The notes beneath the pieces are model-generated. The model was not told the DNA's origin, made no database searches, and worked only from the letters and a program-made list of their open reading frames with translations. The position numbers and the translations under genes are program-made. A stretch of 64,000 bases of DNA, taken from positions 33,786 to 97,785 of IMG/VR virus record IMGVR_UViG_3300007640_008134. One strand, written 5' to 3'. This document shows, in pieces, positions 46,606 through 56,376 of this stretch; position 1 is the first letter of the stretch; the number at the start of each line of letters is the position of its first letter. The stretch comes from a virus.

Positions 46606-47743
46606 ATGTTGGTTAAGCGAAACACACTTAGCAATTACTCCTGTAGGCAAAGTTTTACCTTGCTGTAGATTCAAGCAGAACAAATGGAATGTTAATTTTG
46701 ATGATAAAATAAAAAATATATTCCAAAATGAAGAACTTGAAGAACTAAGAAATAGTTTACGTAATGGTAATAAACACAAACGTTGTAGTAAATGTTGGAT
46801 GCAGGAAGAAAACAACATTTTAAGTATGCGTGTTCAGTATAATAAAGAACGTGACTTTTCTTTATTAGAAAATTATTCAACATATGAAAAAATACATAGT
46901 TTAGAAATTGCATTTAGTAATCATTGCAATTACAAATGTAGACATTGCAATACTTTTAATAGTAGTCGTTGGAAAGAAGATGATATAATGCTGGGTAATC
47001 CTGTACCAGAACGATTACTGCTTGAACCAGATGTAGAAAGTTTAGAATTAGATAAACTTGTAAACTTAGAACACATAAAAATGCTTGGCGGCGAACCTCT
47101 GCTTAGTAAACAACATAAAAAATTATTACAAAGTATAGACATTGAAAATATAAATTTAGAATATGTTACAAACGGTAGTATATGGCCAGACGACGAAATT
47201 GTAGAATTATGGAAACGTGCAAAAAGTTTACACATAATTGTAAGCCTTGATGACATATTTGATAGAAGCGATTATTTTAGAACAGATAGCAACTTTAACA
47301 CAATACAAGATACTATGCATAAGTTTGAAGAACTACGTCAACAGCACCATTACATGTGGTGTAATATACATTGTTGTATTAATGTATTAAATTTGTATAA
47401 CCTAGATGAAATTGTGCAGTTTATGTTAGACAATTTTCCTAATTGGCATTTTACATTTGATAAAATTATACATCCTGCATACTTAGATATTTCGCAGTGG
47501 AGTCATCAACATGCTGGACACCAAATATATAAACTTCAAGAAATAGATAAAAGCATACCGTTAGATAGTTTGTTAAATGATCATAAAAAACGTAACATAA
47601 GTAAAATTGTAAAATTATTAAAAGCGTCTTGTACTAGTGATAAATGCAACTTTACAAGATTACTTGAAACAAACCAATTACTAGACAAAAGTAGAAATAC
47701 ACATTTACTTGATGTTCATCCTTATTTTGAGAGATATCTATGA
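46598..47743 (+). CDS. Radical SAM protein, N-terminal twitch type, TTG start
   Basis: 381 residues. The TTG at 46598 is supported because the encoded N-terminus (MSRCWLSETH) lines up from residue 1 with the ATG-started paralogue at 47740 (MTRCWLSENH). N-terminal cysteines: C4, a CC dyad at 22-23 and C63..C66. The radical SAM motif is C110-NYK-C114-RH-C117, then LGGEPLL. It forms a tandem duplicate pair with the next gene, overlapping it by 4 nt. Confidence 0.88.
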   Translation: MSRCWLSETHLAITPVGKVLPCCRFKQNKWNVNFDDKIKNIFQNEELEELRNSLRNGNKHKRCSKCWMQEENNILSMRVQYNKERDFSLLENYSTYEKIHSLEIAFSNHCNYKCRHCNTFNSSRWKEDDIMLGNPVPERLLLEPDVESLELDKLVNLEHIKMLGGEPLLSKQHKKLLQSIDIENINLEYVTNGSIWPDDEIVELWKRAKSLHIIVSLDDIFDRSDYFRTDSNFNTIQDTMHKFEELRQQHHYMWCNIHCCINVLNLYNLDEIVQFMLDNFPNWHFTFDKIIHPAYLDISQWSHQHAGHQIYKLQEIDKSIPLDSLLNDHKKRNISKIVKLLKASCTSDKCNFTRLLETNQLLDKSRNTHLLDVHPYFERYL

Positions 47744-48813
47744 CACGCTGTTGGCTAAGTGAAAATCACGTTGCTGTTACTACTTCTGGCAGAGTATTAC
47801 CTTGTACTCGTTACAAAAAAACTGAAGGTCCTAATATTGCAGATGATAATTTACATAATATTTTTAATGGACCTTGGATAGGAGAAATACGATCTCAGTT
47901 ACAGGATGGTATAAAGATTGACGGTTGCAGGAAGTGTTGGCATGATGAAGATGCCAATGTAGAAAGTATGCGGCAACAATTTTCGTCTAAAGGCAAATGG
48001 AAATCAAAATTACAAAGTATAGAACTTGCATTTAGTAACCATTGTAATTATTCTTGTAGACATTGTAATAGTTTTAGTAGTAGTAAATGGTATGAAGACG
48101 ATAAATTGTTAGGTAGACCTTTGCCTAATAAAAAATTAGTTGTATTTGATATTGAAAAGATTAATAACCTAGATGATATAAAATACTACAAATTTTTAGG
48201 TGGTGAACCATTACTTAATAAATCTCACGATGAATTATTGTTAAGAATAAAAAATGTTGAACAAGTTACATTTGAATATACAACAAATGGAAGTGTGCTG
48301 CCAAAAAAAGAAATATTAGATATTTGGAAACGTGCAAAAAATGTTATAGTAAGTGTAAGTTTAGATGATGTATTTGAAGGATTTGAATATTTTAGAACAG
48401 GTGGAAACTTTGAACAAGTTATAAACACCTGTAATAAATTAAATGAATATAATTTTATATTGACATTTCATGTTGTATTAAATGCATTAAATTTACACAG
48501 AATGCCAGAAATATTAAATTTTATAAAAAATAATTTTCCAAATTGGAATGTGCATTTTGACACGGTTAATTTACCTAAATATTTACGCACAGGTCAATGG
48601 AGTAAATACGAGGCAGAGCAAATTTTAAAACAAATTTCAAACGATAGGCTTTCAAAATTAATTAAAATTGAATGTACAAATGAATACACAAATTTAGAAG
48701 AATTTTTTAAAGTAAATAAAATTTTAGATAAAAGTAGAAAAACTAACCTTTTAAATGTTCATCCAGTATTTCAAAAATATGTTGATTACCAAGACTATTG
48801 TAATGATTTATAA
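47740..48813 (+). CDS. Radical SAM protein, tandem duplicate of the preceding gene
   Basis: 357 residues. C102-NYS-C106-RH-C109 and LGGEPLLNKSHDE match the preceding protein closely, as do VSVSLDDVFEGFEYFRTG and the LDKSRKTNLL end. The N-terminal CC dyad is reduced to PCT (C22 only), so one possible auxiliary-cluster ligand has been lost. Its last 71 nt overlap the 3' end of a minus-strand gene, so this stretch codes on both strands. Confidence 0.87.
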   Translation: MTRCWLSENHVAVTTSGRVLPCTRYKKTEGPNIADDNLHNIFNGPWIGEIRSQLQDGIKIDGCRKCWHDEDANVESMRQQFSSKGKWKSKLQSIELAFSNHCNYSCRHCNSFSSSKWYEDDKLLGRPLPNKKLVVFDIEKINNLDDIKYYKFLGGEPLLNKSHDELLLRIKNVEQVTFEYTTNGSVLPKKEILDIWKRAKNVIVSVSLDDVFEGFEYFRTGGNFEQVINTCNKLNEYNFILTFHVVLNALNLHRMPEILNFIKNNFPNWNVHFDTVNLPKYLRTGQWSKYEAEQILKQISNDRLSKLIKIECTNEYTNLEEFFKVNKILDKSRKTNLLNVHPVFQKYVDYQDYCNDL

Positions 48814-49297
48814 ATCCTCGATTACTTAGCCAATACTTATGAAAGTCTATATCTACATCAATAGGTATATTTAAATGTTTTATGTGTACACAATTATTAA
48901 AAGATTTAAGTTTTTCAAACCAACATTGATACATATCTAAATAATAAGTTTCGTCAAAATGATATTTTAAAAATTTCTTAATTATAAACGCACTAAAATT
49001 ATGTTTTGAATATAAATCATTTAACACAATATCACTATTATATCTAAGAGGATCTTTTCTAGTAAAGGGATTTACTTTTGTGTATATCCTAAAAGGATTA
49101 GTGTGTGATATTATAATTTTATCATAGGAATCTGTATCTACACTTTTTATTTGTTTGTAAATTTTGTATTCACTTACACCTGCTTGTGATAAGTTTGTAA
49201 CATTATATTTGCTTGCTAATAAATTAGGCCATCCTCTGCCTTTGTGTTTTATAGTCCAGTCTGCACTAAAACTATCTCCTACTATTAATATTTTCAT
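48743..49297 (-). CDS. SGNH hydrolase-like protein, 184 aa
   Basis: MKILIVGDSFSADW has the GDS block I of SGNH/GDSL hydrolases (Ser as nucleophile). NLSQAGVSEYK could provide the Gly block and IIISHTNPFR a following strand; the distal D..H pair is not certain. Such proteins remove or transfer acyl groups on glycans. AAGGA lies upstream of the ATG. Its gene ends 71 nt inside the convergent radical SAM gene, and it is the last of three minus-strand SGNH-like genes. Confidence 0.6.
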   Translation of the reverse strand: MKILIVGDSFSADWTIKHKGRGWPNLLASKYNVTNLSQAGVSEYKIYKQIKSVDTDSYDKIIISHTNPFRIYTKVNPFTRKDPLRYNSDIVLNDLYSKHNFSAFIIKKFLKYHFDETYYLDMYQCWFEKLKSFNNCVHIKHLNIPIDVDIDFHKYWLSNRGFINHYNSLGNQHIFEILDEHLKG

Positions 49298-49946
49298 TTA
49301 TTAAATCCTTAAAATAGTTTTGTGCCATATGTTCCATAGCAGCATCGTCTGGATGATGCCCATCGCATGTTTGTAAATTATTATCTTCAATATAATCATG
49401 CATAGGATAATATTTGTAAGTATTATCCCAAACACTTGTTCCCCAAATTGCATAGGGCAAATTTAATACGTTGCACAATTCAACACTTTGTATAATATTT
49501 AGATTACCTTTGTATTCATGAAATTTGCTTTCATAATCTATAAAATACCCAACATCTTTCCAAATTTTTATTTTGTTATCTGGAACATCTACTAGTACAC
49601 TACTATCACATTTTGTGCGTAAAAATGTAGAATATTTTGTATGATTATATATGTAATCTTTATAATCCTTGTTATGCATATATTTCTCGCCTCGAGGATA
49701 TTGTGTATTACTTTTATCTGTTTGTATATCTAACAACAACAAATCAATATTATGATTATTATGTAGTTCTAAAATACAACTAAGATATCTTTCACTGCCA
49801 GTACCGCTACTACTAAGATTTATAAATTCATAATTTGGCATTGCTTTTTTCAAATGCCATTCAAATGGTTTTGTAAATTTTGCTGTATTGTTTATTTCTT
49901 GCTTGCCTTGAGCAAAACTACCACCGACTATTCCTATTTTATACAT
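49272..49946 (-). CDS. SGNH hydrolase-like protein, 224 aa
   Basis: MYKIGIVGGSFAQGKQE gives block I (GGS), FINLSSSGTGSERYLSC the Gly block, and CDGHHPDDAAMEHMA a distal D..H-type region. It aligns throughout with the next gene upstream (FEWHLKKAMPNYEFINL against FEQHLKNAMPQHEFINL), a clear tandem duplicate. It overlaps both minus-strand neighbours (26 and 13 nt). Likely an acyl-ester hydrolase or transferase on a glycan; inferred. Confidence 0.6.
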   Translation of the reverse strand: MYKIGIVGGSFAQGKQEINNTAKFTKPFEWHLKKAMPNYEFINLSSSGTGSERYLSCILELHNNHNIDLLLLDIQTDKSNTQYPRGEKYMHNKDYKDYIYNHTKYSTFLRTKCDSSVLVDVPDNKIKIWKDVGYFIDYESKFHEYKGNLNIIQSVELCNVLNLPYAIWGTSVWDNTYKYYPMHDYIEDNNLQTCDGHHPDDAAMEHMAQNYFKDLINENINSRR

Positions 49947-50632
49947 TGTTCTACCAACGGCTTAAAAAAGTTGTGTGCTGCTAGATTATATACTTTGTCA
50001 TTACTATGATAACCATCACATAATTCGGCTTGTAAATTATTTTCTTTTATATACTGCAACATTGTTTTTACATATTCTCTTTTTATTGGAATTTCTGTGT
50101 AGGTGTACTCCCATGGTATAAATTTTATATCTAATAGTTTACAAAGTTGTAGTGATTGATAAACATTTTTTATCCCCATAGTAATAACATATTTGCTTTC
50201 TCTAAAAATTATTGAATTTACTTCTTTAAATATTTCAAATTTCTTTTGAGGAATATCTTTTAATATTCCTTCGTTATCTTCTTTAATACCTTGTAGGCTA
50301 CGTATATAACAATGAGTATCTTCAATCAGTTCACTAGCAATTGTTTTTGCATCTTTTAGTTTATCAATTGCAGATTCGTTATACCAATAATGATTACTTG
50401 ATCTATCTGCTGCGTACTCTATTAGTATAGCATCTACATTATATTTTTCTTTTGCAGTTACAATACAATCTAAATATCTTTCACTACCTCTACCTGCTTT
50501 TGCCAAATTTATAAACTCGTGTTGAGGCATTGCATTTTTTAAATGCTGTTCAAAAGGTAATGTTCTTTTTACGCTACCTGTATATTGAATATTGCCTTCG
50601 CTGTGACTAGTTCCGATGATACCAATTTTCAT
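49934..50632 (-). CDS. SGNH hydrolase-like protein, 232 aa
   Basis: MKIGIIGTSHSEGN has block I with GTS, FINLAKAGRGSERYLDC follows as a Gly block, and CDGYHSNDKVYNLAAHNF matches the distal region of its paralogue at 49272. It is the first gene of the minus-strand trio. A TATAAATA late box lies upstream on the minus strand; no convincing ribosome-binding site is seen. Confidence 0.6.
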   Translation of the reverse strand: MKIGIIGTSHSEGNIQYTGSVKRTLPFEQHLKNAMPQHEFINLAKAGRGSERYLDCIVTAKEKYNVDAILIEYAADRSSNHYWYNESAIDKLKDAKTIASELIEDTHCYIRSLQGIKEDNEGILKDIPQKKFEIFKEVNSIIFRESKYVITMGIKNVYQSLQLCKLLDIKFIPWEYTYTEIPIKREYVKTMLQYIKENNLQAELCDGYHSNDKVYNLAAHNFFKPLVEQCIK

Positions 50633-50657
50633 AACAATAAACTACGCATATTATAAG

Positions 50658-50665
50658 TATTTATA
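50658..50665 (-). promoter_or_regulatory. Probable late promoter (TATAAATA, minus strand)
   Basis: The plus strand reads TATTTATA, that is the exact T4 late box TATAAATA on the minus strand, 25 nt before the ATG at 50632. A TATAAT on the same strand (50655-50650) with a poor -35 could also act, so the control of this trio is uncertain. The box touches the ATG of the divergent radical SAM gene. Confidence 0.45.
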
Positions 50666-51861
50666 TGACATGTCCATTACCGTTTGTGCATATGAACATC
50701 AAGCCAGATACAAGTGTTACAAGTTGTTGGCGTTGTTTAGAAGTCCATGGAGATTACACACAAAAAGGTTTGCTTGAAATATGGCATAATTCTGCTTGGC
50801 AAAAATTTAGAGAACAACATCGAAACAATAAACAACCAGCAGGATGTCGTAGTTGTTGGGAAACGGAAAAAAATGGTGTATTAAGCACTAGACAAACAGC
50901 CTTAAAAGAATATTCAGTTGATTATGATAATCCAAATATACAAGAAGTAGAAATACGTTTTGGAAATTTGTGTAATTTACAATGCAGACATTGTTCTCCT
51001 AAATATAGCAGTCAATGGATGAAGCAAATTAAACAAAATAAAAATTTGCTTGAAGAAATGAAAAAATTTGATGATAGTAGTACAAAATTGAGTATTACAG
51101 AATTGCCAGATAATATTATAGAAGAATTTAAAACAATTGCTCCTACACTAAAACGTATAAAGATAACTGGCGGCGAACCTCTGATGCACCCTAAGCATAA
51201 AGATTTGTTACAAAGTTTACGTGGACATGAACATAATATATGGCTTGAATATAATACTAATTTACATATTATTGATGATGTGATCGATTACTGGAAAAAA
51301 TTTAAAAAAGTTACATGTAGAGTTAGTGTAGATGCAGACGAAAAAACTTTTAGTTATGTAAGAACAAATGGTGATTACAATAAATTAAAAAATAATTGGT
51401 TTGCTATAGAATCGGCTATGCAAGACAGAATAGAAAATAGAACACTTGATTTACATGCTACTTGCACCGTAAATGTACTAAACGTTTTTAACATTCCAAA
51501 AATTATGCAAGAGTTTACTGATTTAGGCAGTAGATTTCATGTAAGTTTTGTACAATATCCTAAAATGATGAATATTAAAAATTTACCCGAATGGCAAAAA
51601 CAGCAGCTTGTAAATAAATTATCAAAAATTGATTTGCACTATGATCACTATAAGTTTGATAACATCTATTACCAAGAATGGGTTGAAAATCAAAACGGCG
51701 CTAACTTACAAAAGGTAATAGATTGGCTGCAACAACCTGCTGATATTGATTATAGTGATCAATTTGTTGCATGGATGCGCATTCAAGACAAAATTAACAA
51801 AACTTGCTTGTTTGATTACTATGAAGACTTTGATTATTTAAAGGAAAAATATTATGCGTAG
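50665..51861 (+). CDS. Radical SAM protein, N-terminal twitch type
   Basis: 398 residues. The N-terminal cysteines are arranged differently: C3, C21..C24 (SCWRC) instead of a CC dyad, and C61..C64. The radical SAM motif is C103-NLQ-C107-RH-C110, then TGGEPLMHPKHK and VSVDADEKTFSYVRT. It is the first gene of a cassette with an FkbM methyltransferase and an SGNH-like protein, and overlaps the methyltransferase gene by 8 nt. The same order recurs at 56363-58915. The gene diverges from the minus-strand SGNH trio with only 32 nt between. Confidence 0.88.
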   Translation: MTCPLPFVHMNIKPDTSVTSCWRCLEVHGDYTQKGLLEIWHNSAWQKFREQHRNNKQPAGCRSCWETEKNGVLSTRQTALKEYSVDYDNPNIQEVEIRFGNLCNLQCRHCSPKYSSQWMKQIKQNKNLLEEMKKFDDSSTKLSITELPDNIIEEFKTIAPTLKRIKITGGEPLMHPKHKDLLQSLRGHEHNIWLEYNTNLHIIDDVIDYWKKFKKVTCRVSVDADEKTFSYVRTNGDYNKLKNNWFAIESAMQDRIENRTLDLHATCTVNVLNVFNIPKIMQEFTDLGSRFHVSFVQYPKMMNIKNLPEWQKQQLVNKLSKIDLHYDHYKFDNIYYQEWVENQNGANLQKVIDWLQQPADIDYSDQFVAWMRIQDKINKTCLFDYYEDFDYLKEKYYA

Positions 51862-52477
51862 ACATTGGATGCATCACCATTATTCAACTTACTTATTTTA
51901 TAAATTTGGTATAGATCCTCATACTATTATTGATGTAGGGTTATATGATTATAGTTATGCTCAACGTTATAACGATGTGTGCGAAATGGTGTATGCATAT
52001 GAGCCCAATAAAACGCTATTCAATAAAATTTTAGAAAAACAAAAACAAACTGAAACACAGACGTATTATTTAAATAATATTTTCTTAGAAAACAAAGCAA
52101 TTAGCAATTTTGTAGGTACTGCAAAATTTAATGAGGACTTGGAAAATGCAGGTTGTTCAAGTTTATTAGATAACATTCCAGACAATCATAGTTTTACGAC
52201 ATATGAAGTTGAATGCAACACGTTAGACAACGAATTTGTTGAATATGATTTCAAAATTGATTATATAAAAATAGATACAGAATGGAATGATATTTTTGTA
52301 TTACAAGGTGCTAAAGAAATTATTAAAAAACATACTCCTATAATTCAAGTTCATCATTACGAAACAGCAATGGATGAAGTATTTACAGAACTTGAATATC
52401 AAAAAGTTGAAACACCATCTAATTTTTTTAAATTTTACTTTGTACCAAAAAAAATTTGGGAGAAGCATTATGCCTAA
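51854..52477 (+). CDS. FkbM-type SAM methyltransferase, 207 aa
   Basis: IIDVGLYDYSYA (~25-36) occupies the motif I position and VYAYEPN the acidic strand, followed by FLENKAISNFVGTAKF and YIKIDTEWNDIFVLQGA, the D.E..e..vl.GA signature of FkbM-family O-methyltransferases. These methylate hydroxyls of sugars or small molecules. It is coupled to the radical SAM gene before it and the SGNH-like gene after it. Confidence 0.75.
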   Translation: MRRHWMHHHYSTYLFYKFGIDPHTIIDVGLYDYSYAQRYNDVCEMVYAYEPNKTLFNKILEKQKQTETQTYYLNNIFLENKAISNFVGTAKFNEDLENAGCSSLLDNIPDNHSFTTYEVECNTLDNEFVEYDFKIDYIKIDTEWNDIFVLQGAKEIIKKHTPIIQVHHYETAMDEVFTELEYQKVETPSNFFKFYFVPKKIWEKHYA

Positions 52478-53234
52478 GGTATGGGGATTTGGATGTAGTC
52501 ATGTTCAAGGAGCCGAATTAGGTGTAAGTGAGCATATGGATACAGATGCATGGATGAAGGAACGTGTTGGGCATACAGATATCATGCATTTGGATACTAA
52601 TTCAAGAGAAAAATTACAAGACGAATGGCATAATATATTAGAAAACTTAAGAGCAAATACTGACATTGCCCAAAAGGAACGTGAATTAAGTTTTGTGGGT
52701 AGGTTGGCAAATAAATTAGACTTTGATTTAGAAAATCATGGCATTAGAGGAAGCGGTGCTGATAGAACACTTTACATGTTATATCAATATGCAGATAAAA
52801 TAAATTGGGATACTGACATTGTATTAGTATCGTATACATTTGCACATAGATTTATGTTTGATGAAACACGATTTGATGGTAATAGAAATCTCAACTATGT
52901 TGCAGGAAAAAGTGCAGATGTAAAGCAATTTATAAAACTTGCACACATGCATGGCCCAACAGACTTTAGTTGGTGTGCTTTTAATGCAGGAATATATTTT
53001 TATATAAAAAGTGTATTTCCTAAAGTACATTTAATTAATATTGCAGATAAAATGAATAGTAAAGTAACAGGGCAAGAGCTAACAAAAATTGCTTCTAACA
53101 AAAAAAGATTGCAAGATTTTGCAAAGTATAGTATAATAAAAGAAACAAAATATTACGATCTATATCCGCAATATCATTTTAAAGAATATGCTCACGATGC
53201 ATTTGCAGAATATTTAAAGGAGACACTATGTTAG
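52470..53234 (+). CDS. SGNH-like protein, 254 aa
   Basis: From ATG 52470 (GGGAGAAG upstream; the open frame reaches 52374). MPKVWGFGCSHVQGAE has a GCSH block in place of GDS, and ENHGIRGSGADRT supplies a Gly block. The N-terminal insertion (~20-70) is longer than in the other SGNH-like proteins here. Third gene of the radical SAM/FkbM/SGNH cassette, overlapping both neighbours by 7-8 nt. Catalytic role is plausible but unproven. Confidence 0.5.
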   Translation: MPKVWGFGCSHVQGAELGVSEHMDTDAWMKERVGHTDIMHLDTNSREKLQDEWHNILENLRANTDIAQKERELSFVGRLANKLDFDLENHGIRGSGADRTLYMLYQYADKINWDTDIVLVSYTFAHRFMFDETRFDGNRNLNYVAGKSADVKQFIKLAHMHGPTDFSWCAFNAGIYFYIKSVFPKVHLINIADKMNSKVTGQELTKIASNKKRLQDFAKYSIIKETKYYDLYPQYHFKEYAHDAFAEYLKETLC

Positions 53235-54109
53235 TAAACATGGATCAAATTGAAGAATTACAAGAATATAAAAAGTACAGGTTAGAATACGAACACCATC
53301 TGATGGATTTAAGCAATGAAAAAGTTATTGCAGATATGGCTCAAAATTTTCAACCTGTTGGTGTTTTTGATAATCAATTTACTGAAGAAGAATTAAAATG
53401 GATGTATGGTTATGCATTTGCAAATTGCGGATGTGTTCGTCATAATCCTAACGGTACTATTTTTATAAGTGGTAATTTAGAAGGTGTATATCGTAAGTTC
53501 AAAGATAAAATTGATGAAATGATTCCAGGAGCAGAAAATTCACCTGTTGTTGGCGGTAACTTTTTTATTACTCCTGATCAATATGGTTTGCATAACGACA
53601 GCACACGTGAAAGTGATTGGCAAAATAGTTTAGAACGTACTCCTTTATTAGCAGAAGGACGTAAATGGGTTCCTTGGAGAAATATAATTATACCACTTTG
53701 GACAAATCCTGTAGGTGTAGAAAGTCATGGTGTATTCTTTAAACAAAGACATGTTGATTTTGCACACGTTTATCATCATGGTAAAAAACCGGAACAAAAA
53801 ATAGCTACTACCTATCCTATTGTTGAAAATCATGGAGATATTGATTTCCATTTACTAGACGGAACCAAGCAAAACAGAGATGATAACCTAACTCCGTATG
53901 ATAAAGAACATCACGAAAAATACTTATATTATACGCCTTATAGACGTTTAACAGGACTTGCACCTGAAACTACTTGTGAATGGAAGCCTGGTTGTCCTAT
54001 TGTTTTTGATGCAGTACAATTACACGCTACTAATAAAGGATTTACAGACAACCATTGGAGTAACAAAATGGGCTTATTGCTAACGTTTCTAAGAGAGGTA
54101 AATGTCTAA
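53228..54109 (+). CDS. 2-oxoglutarate/Fe(II) oxygenase-like protein, 293 aa
   Basis: NFFITPDQYGLHNDS carries H122-x-D124, VFDAVQLHATNKG carries H266, and K280 (WSNKMGLLLTF) stands where an Arg or Lys binds the 2-oxoglutarate carboxylate. This His-Asp/His iron triad and strand order fit the double-stranded beta-helix oxygenases, which hydroxylate peptides, sugars or small molecules. Such enzymes are common in marine T4-like phages (from memory). It overlaps the next radical SAM gene by 8 nt. Confidence 0.6.
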   Translation: MLVNMDQIEELQEYKKYRLEYEHHLMDLSNEKVIADMAQNFQPVGVFDNQFTEEELKWMYGYAFANCGCVRHNPNGTIFISGNLEGVYRKFKDKIDEMIPGAENSPVVGGNFFITPDQYGLHNDSTRESDWQNSLERTPLLAEGRKWVPWRNIIIPLWTNPVGVESHGVFFKQRHVDFAHVYHHGKKPEQKIATTYPIVENHGDIDFHLLDGTKQNRDDNLTPYDKEHHEKYLYYTPYRRLTGLAPETTCEWKPGCPIVFDAVQLHATNKGFTDNHWSNKMGLLLTFLREVNV

Positions 54110-55286
54110 AACTATTTGTCCTGCTGTATGGCATCATTTGTGTATTAACACACGAGGATCAAATAGATTATGTTGTAATGCAGTAACTCAGAATGAGGAT
54201 TGGTATCTAACTAATTTTAAAAATCACTGGCATGGCTTGCGATCAGAAGTCAAGCAGCAAATGCTCAACGATGAAAGACCAGAAATATGTCAATCTTGTT
54301 GGAATAAAGAAGATTTAGGTATACAAAGTTTACGGCAAGGGTTAATACACAAATACAAAAAAAGTGGACGTTGGCAAGATTATATTGATAATTTGCATAC
54401 TACCGTTGAAACACCTTTAGAATTAGATTTAAAACTAGGTAATTACTGCAATTTAAGTTGTAGGATGTGTAATAGTTACAGCAGCAGCAAAGTACATGCA
54501 GAAAATGTTAAAATATATAACGAAACAGGTATTAATTTAGCAAGTAAGCAAGATAATGAACTTAATTATAAACAAGATAAATGGTATTTAGATCCTGTTT
54601 TTGTTGCAAGAGTAAAACATTACATAGACAAAGGATTATTAGAATTAAAGTTTACTGGCGGCGAACCTATGATGGTTCCAGGAGTGAAGGAAGTTATAGA
54701 TTATTGTATTAAAACAGATAGAGCAAAAGAAATTACAATACAATTGATAACAAATGGTACTTTGATTACACAAGAATGGATTGATTTATTAAGCAAGTTT
54801 AAATTATGTATTTTAAGTTTTAGTATTGATGGTACAAAAGAAACTTATGAGTACATTAGATATCCTACAGATTGGAAAGATACTTATAATAGATTGAAAA
54901 TTTCTCATAATTCAGGTTATCAAAACATAGTATGTAATTTAACTTTTACTTTACAAATTTACAACATGTTAGAAATAAAAAATATGTTACATTTAACACG
55001 TAATTTAAAAAGTAAAATTAATTGTATACCTTTGGATAATCCGTTATACTTAGATGTGAAAAATGCGCCAATAAGTTTAAAAAATGATGCATTAAATGAA
55101 ATACAAAAAATTAAAGTTTTAAATAATAACGAAAAAACATTCATAAACGATATAAAAAATAAAATTAAACAAAAACCTGAAGACGAGTTACAACAAAAAA
55201 ACAAATTTTTACTTTACACAAAAATAAGAGATCCTTATAGAGACCAAGATTTTACAAAGCAAAAGGTATACAAGTACTATGAATGA
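54102..55286 (+). CDS. Radical SAM protein, N-terminal twitch type
   Basis: 394 residues. N-terminal cysteines: C6, a CC dyad at 24-25 and C63..C66 (plus C14). The radical SAM motif is C116-NLS-C120-RM-C123, then FTGGEPMMVPG and LSFSIDGTKETYEYIRYPTDW. It belongs with the two genes that follow in a run of three twitch-type genes, each overlapping the next by 8-14 nt. Substrate unknown. Confidence 0.9.
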   Translation: MSKTICPAVWHHLCINTRGSNRLCCNAVTQNEDWYLTNFKNHWHGLRSEVKQQMLNDERPEICQSCWNKEDLGIQSLRQGLIHKYKKSGRWQDYIDNLHTTVETPLELDLKLGNYCNLSCRMCNSYSSSKVHAENVKIYNETGINLASKQDNELNYKQDKWYLDPVFVARVKHYIDKGLLELKFTGGEPMMVPGVKEVIDYCIKTDRAKEITIQLITNGTLITQEWIDLLSKFKLCILSFSIDGTKETYEYIRYPTDWKDTYNRLKISHNSGYQNIVCNLTFTLQIYNMLEIKNMLHLTRNLKSKINCIPLDNPLYLDVKNAPISLKNDALNEIQKIKVLNNNEKTFINDIKNKIKQKPEDELQQKNKFLLYTKIRDPYRDQDFTKQKVYKYYE

Positions 55287-56376
55287 TTGTTATAGTTTAC
55301 ATCATAGTATTTCTATTGATCCTAATGGTTATGTAAGACCTTGTTGTAAGTTTAGAGACACTTTTGATATGCTTATGGATTATAAAAGTGTGGACAATAT
55401 TTTTTCTAGCAAACAATGGAAAAAAACAAAAAAATTATTACAAAACGGATATTGGCCTGACGGATGCAGTAGTTGTAAATTTGCTGAAGAAAATAATTTG
55501 CTAAGTCGTAGACAAAGTTATGACTATAGATTTGAGTATGGTGATTTTTTATTAGACATAAGTTTAGGTAATTTTTGTAATTTAAAATGCAGGATGTGTA
55601 ATGAACATTTAAGCACTAGCTGGTTTGCAGACGCAATAAAGTTAGGAAGAAAGAAACAGGTTCAATGGCAAATTACCAAAGAAGAAATTGATAAAATTTT
55701 AAATTATATAAAAAATCAAAAACGTATTGTAGTTGAACTCAAAGGCGGCGAGCCCTTAATTAATCCCAATGCACAATACTTTTTAGAAAAAATAAGCAAG
55801 TTAAACATTCCTGTGAAACTTGTAGTTATTTCTAATGGTACCAAACTTCCTCAATGGTTTATTGATTTATCCTCGCATATTGAAATTGATTACCAGCTAA
55901 GTATAGACGGAGTAGGCAATACATACGAATATGTGAGAGGTGATAATACATTTAGTTGGAAACAATGTTTGGAAAGAATCAAACAAATTGAAGAATTAAA
56001 CTTTACAAGTTTTAGTTATAACTATGTTGTTCAAAATTTAACCATACACAATATGTACGAATTTACTAAAATTGTTAACCATAGAATTAATTGGATAATA
56101 TTAGATAATCCAAAATATTTGGTATGTAATTTGATGCCAGAAAAAAGTAAAAAGTCGATTATATCAGATATTGAAAAAATTGAAGATATATACAACAATG
56201 ATCCTACAAAATTACACGGTATAAAAACTTTGTTGCAGCAACCTACTGATCTCAAAATGTATAATAACTTTATAGTTAGTACTGCTAGATTAGATAAAAT
56301 AAGAAATCAATCTTTAAAACAAGTTTTGCCTCATTTATTAGATGAAAAGGGAATAGAAATTTATGACTCAATCTAA
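55279..56376 (+). CDS. Radical SAM protein, N-terminal twitch type
   Basis: 365 residues. N-terminal cysteines: C4, a CC dyad at 22-23 and C63..C66. The radical SAM motif is C100-NLK-C104-RM-C107, then KGGEPLINPN and YQLSIDGVGNTYEYVRG. The N-terminal layout (C4, CC22) is the same as in the pair at 46598/47740. It overlaps genes on both sides. Substrate unknown. Confidence 0.9.
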   Translation: MNDCYSLHHSISIDPNGYVRPCCKFRDTFDMLMDYKSVDNIFSSKQWKKTKKLLQNGYWPDGCSSCKFAEENNLLSRRQSYDYRFEYGDFLLDISLGNFCNLKCRMCNEHLSTSWFADAIKLGRKKQVQWQITKEEIDKILNYIKNQKRIVVELKGGEPLINPNAQYFLEKISKLNIPVKLVVISNGTKLPQWFIDLSSHIEIDYQLSIDGVGNTYEYVRGDNTFSWKQCLERIKQIEELNFTSFSYNYVVQNLTIHNMYEFTKIVNHRINWIILDNPKYLVCNLMPEKSKKSIISDIEKIEDIYNNDPTKLHGIKTLLQQPTDLKMYNNFIVSTARLDKIRNQSLKQVLPHLLDEKGIEIYDSI

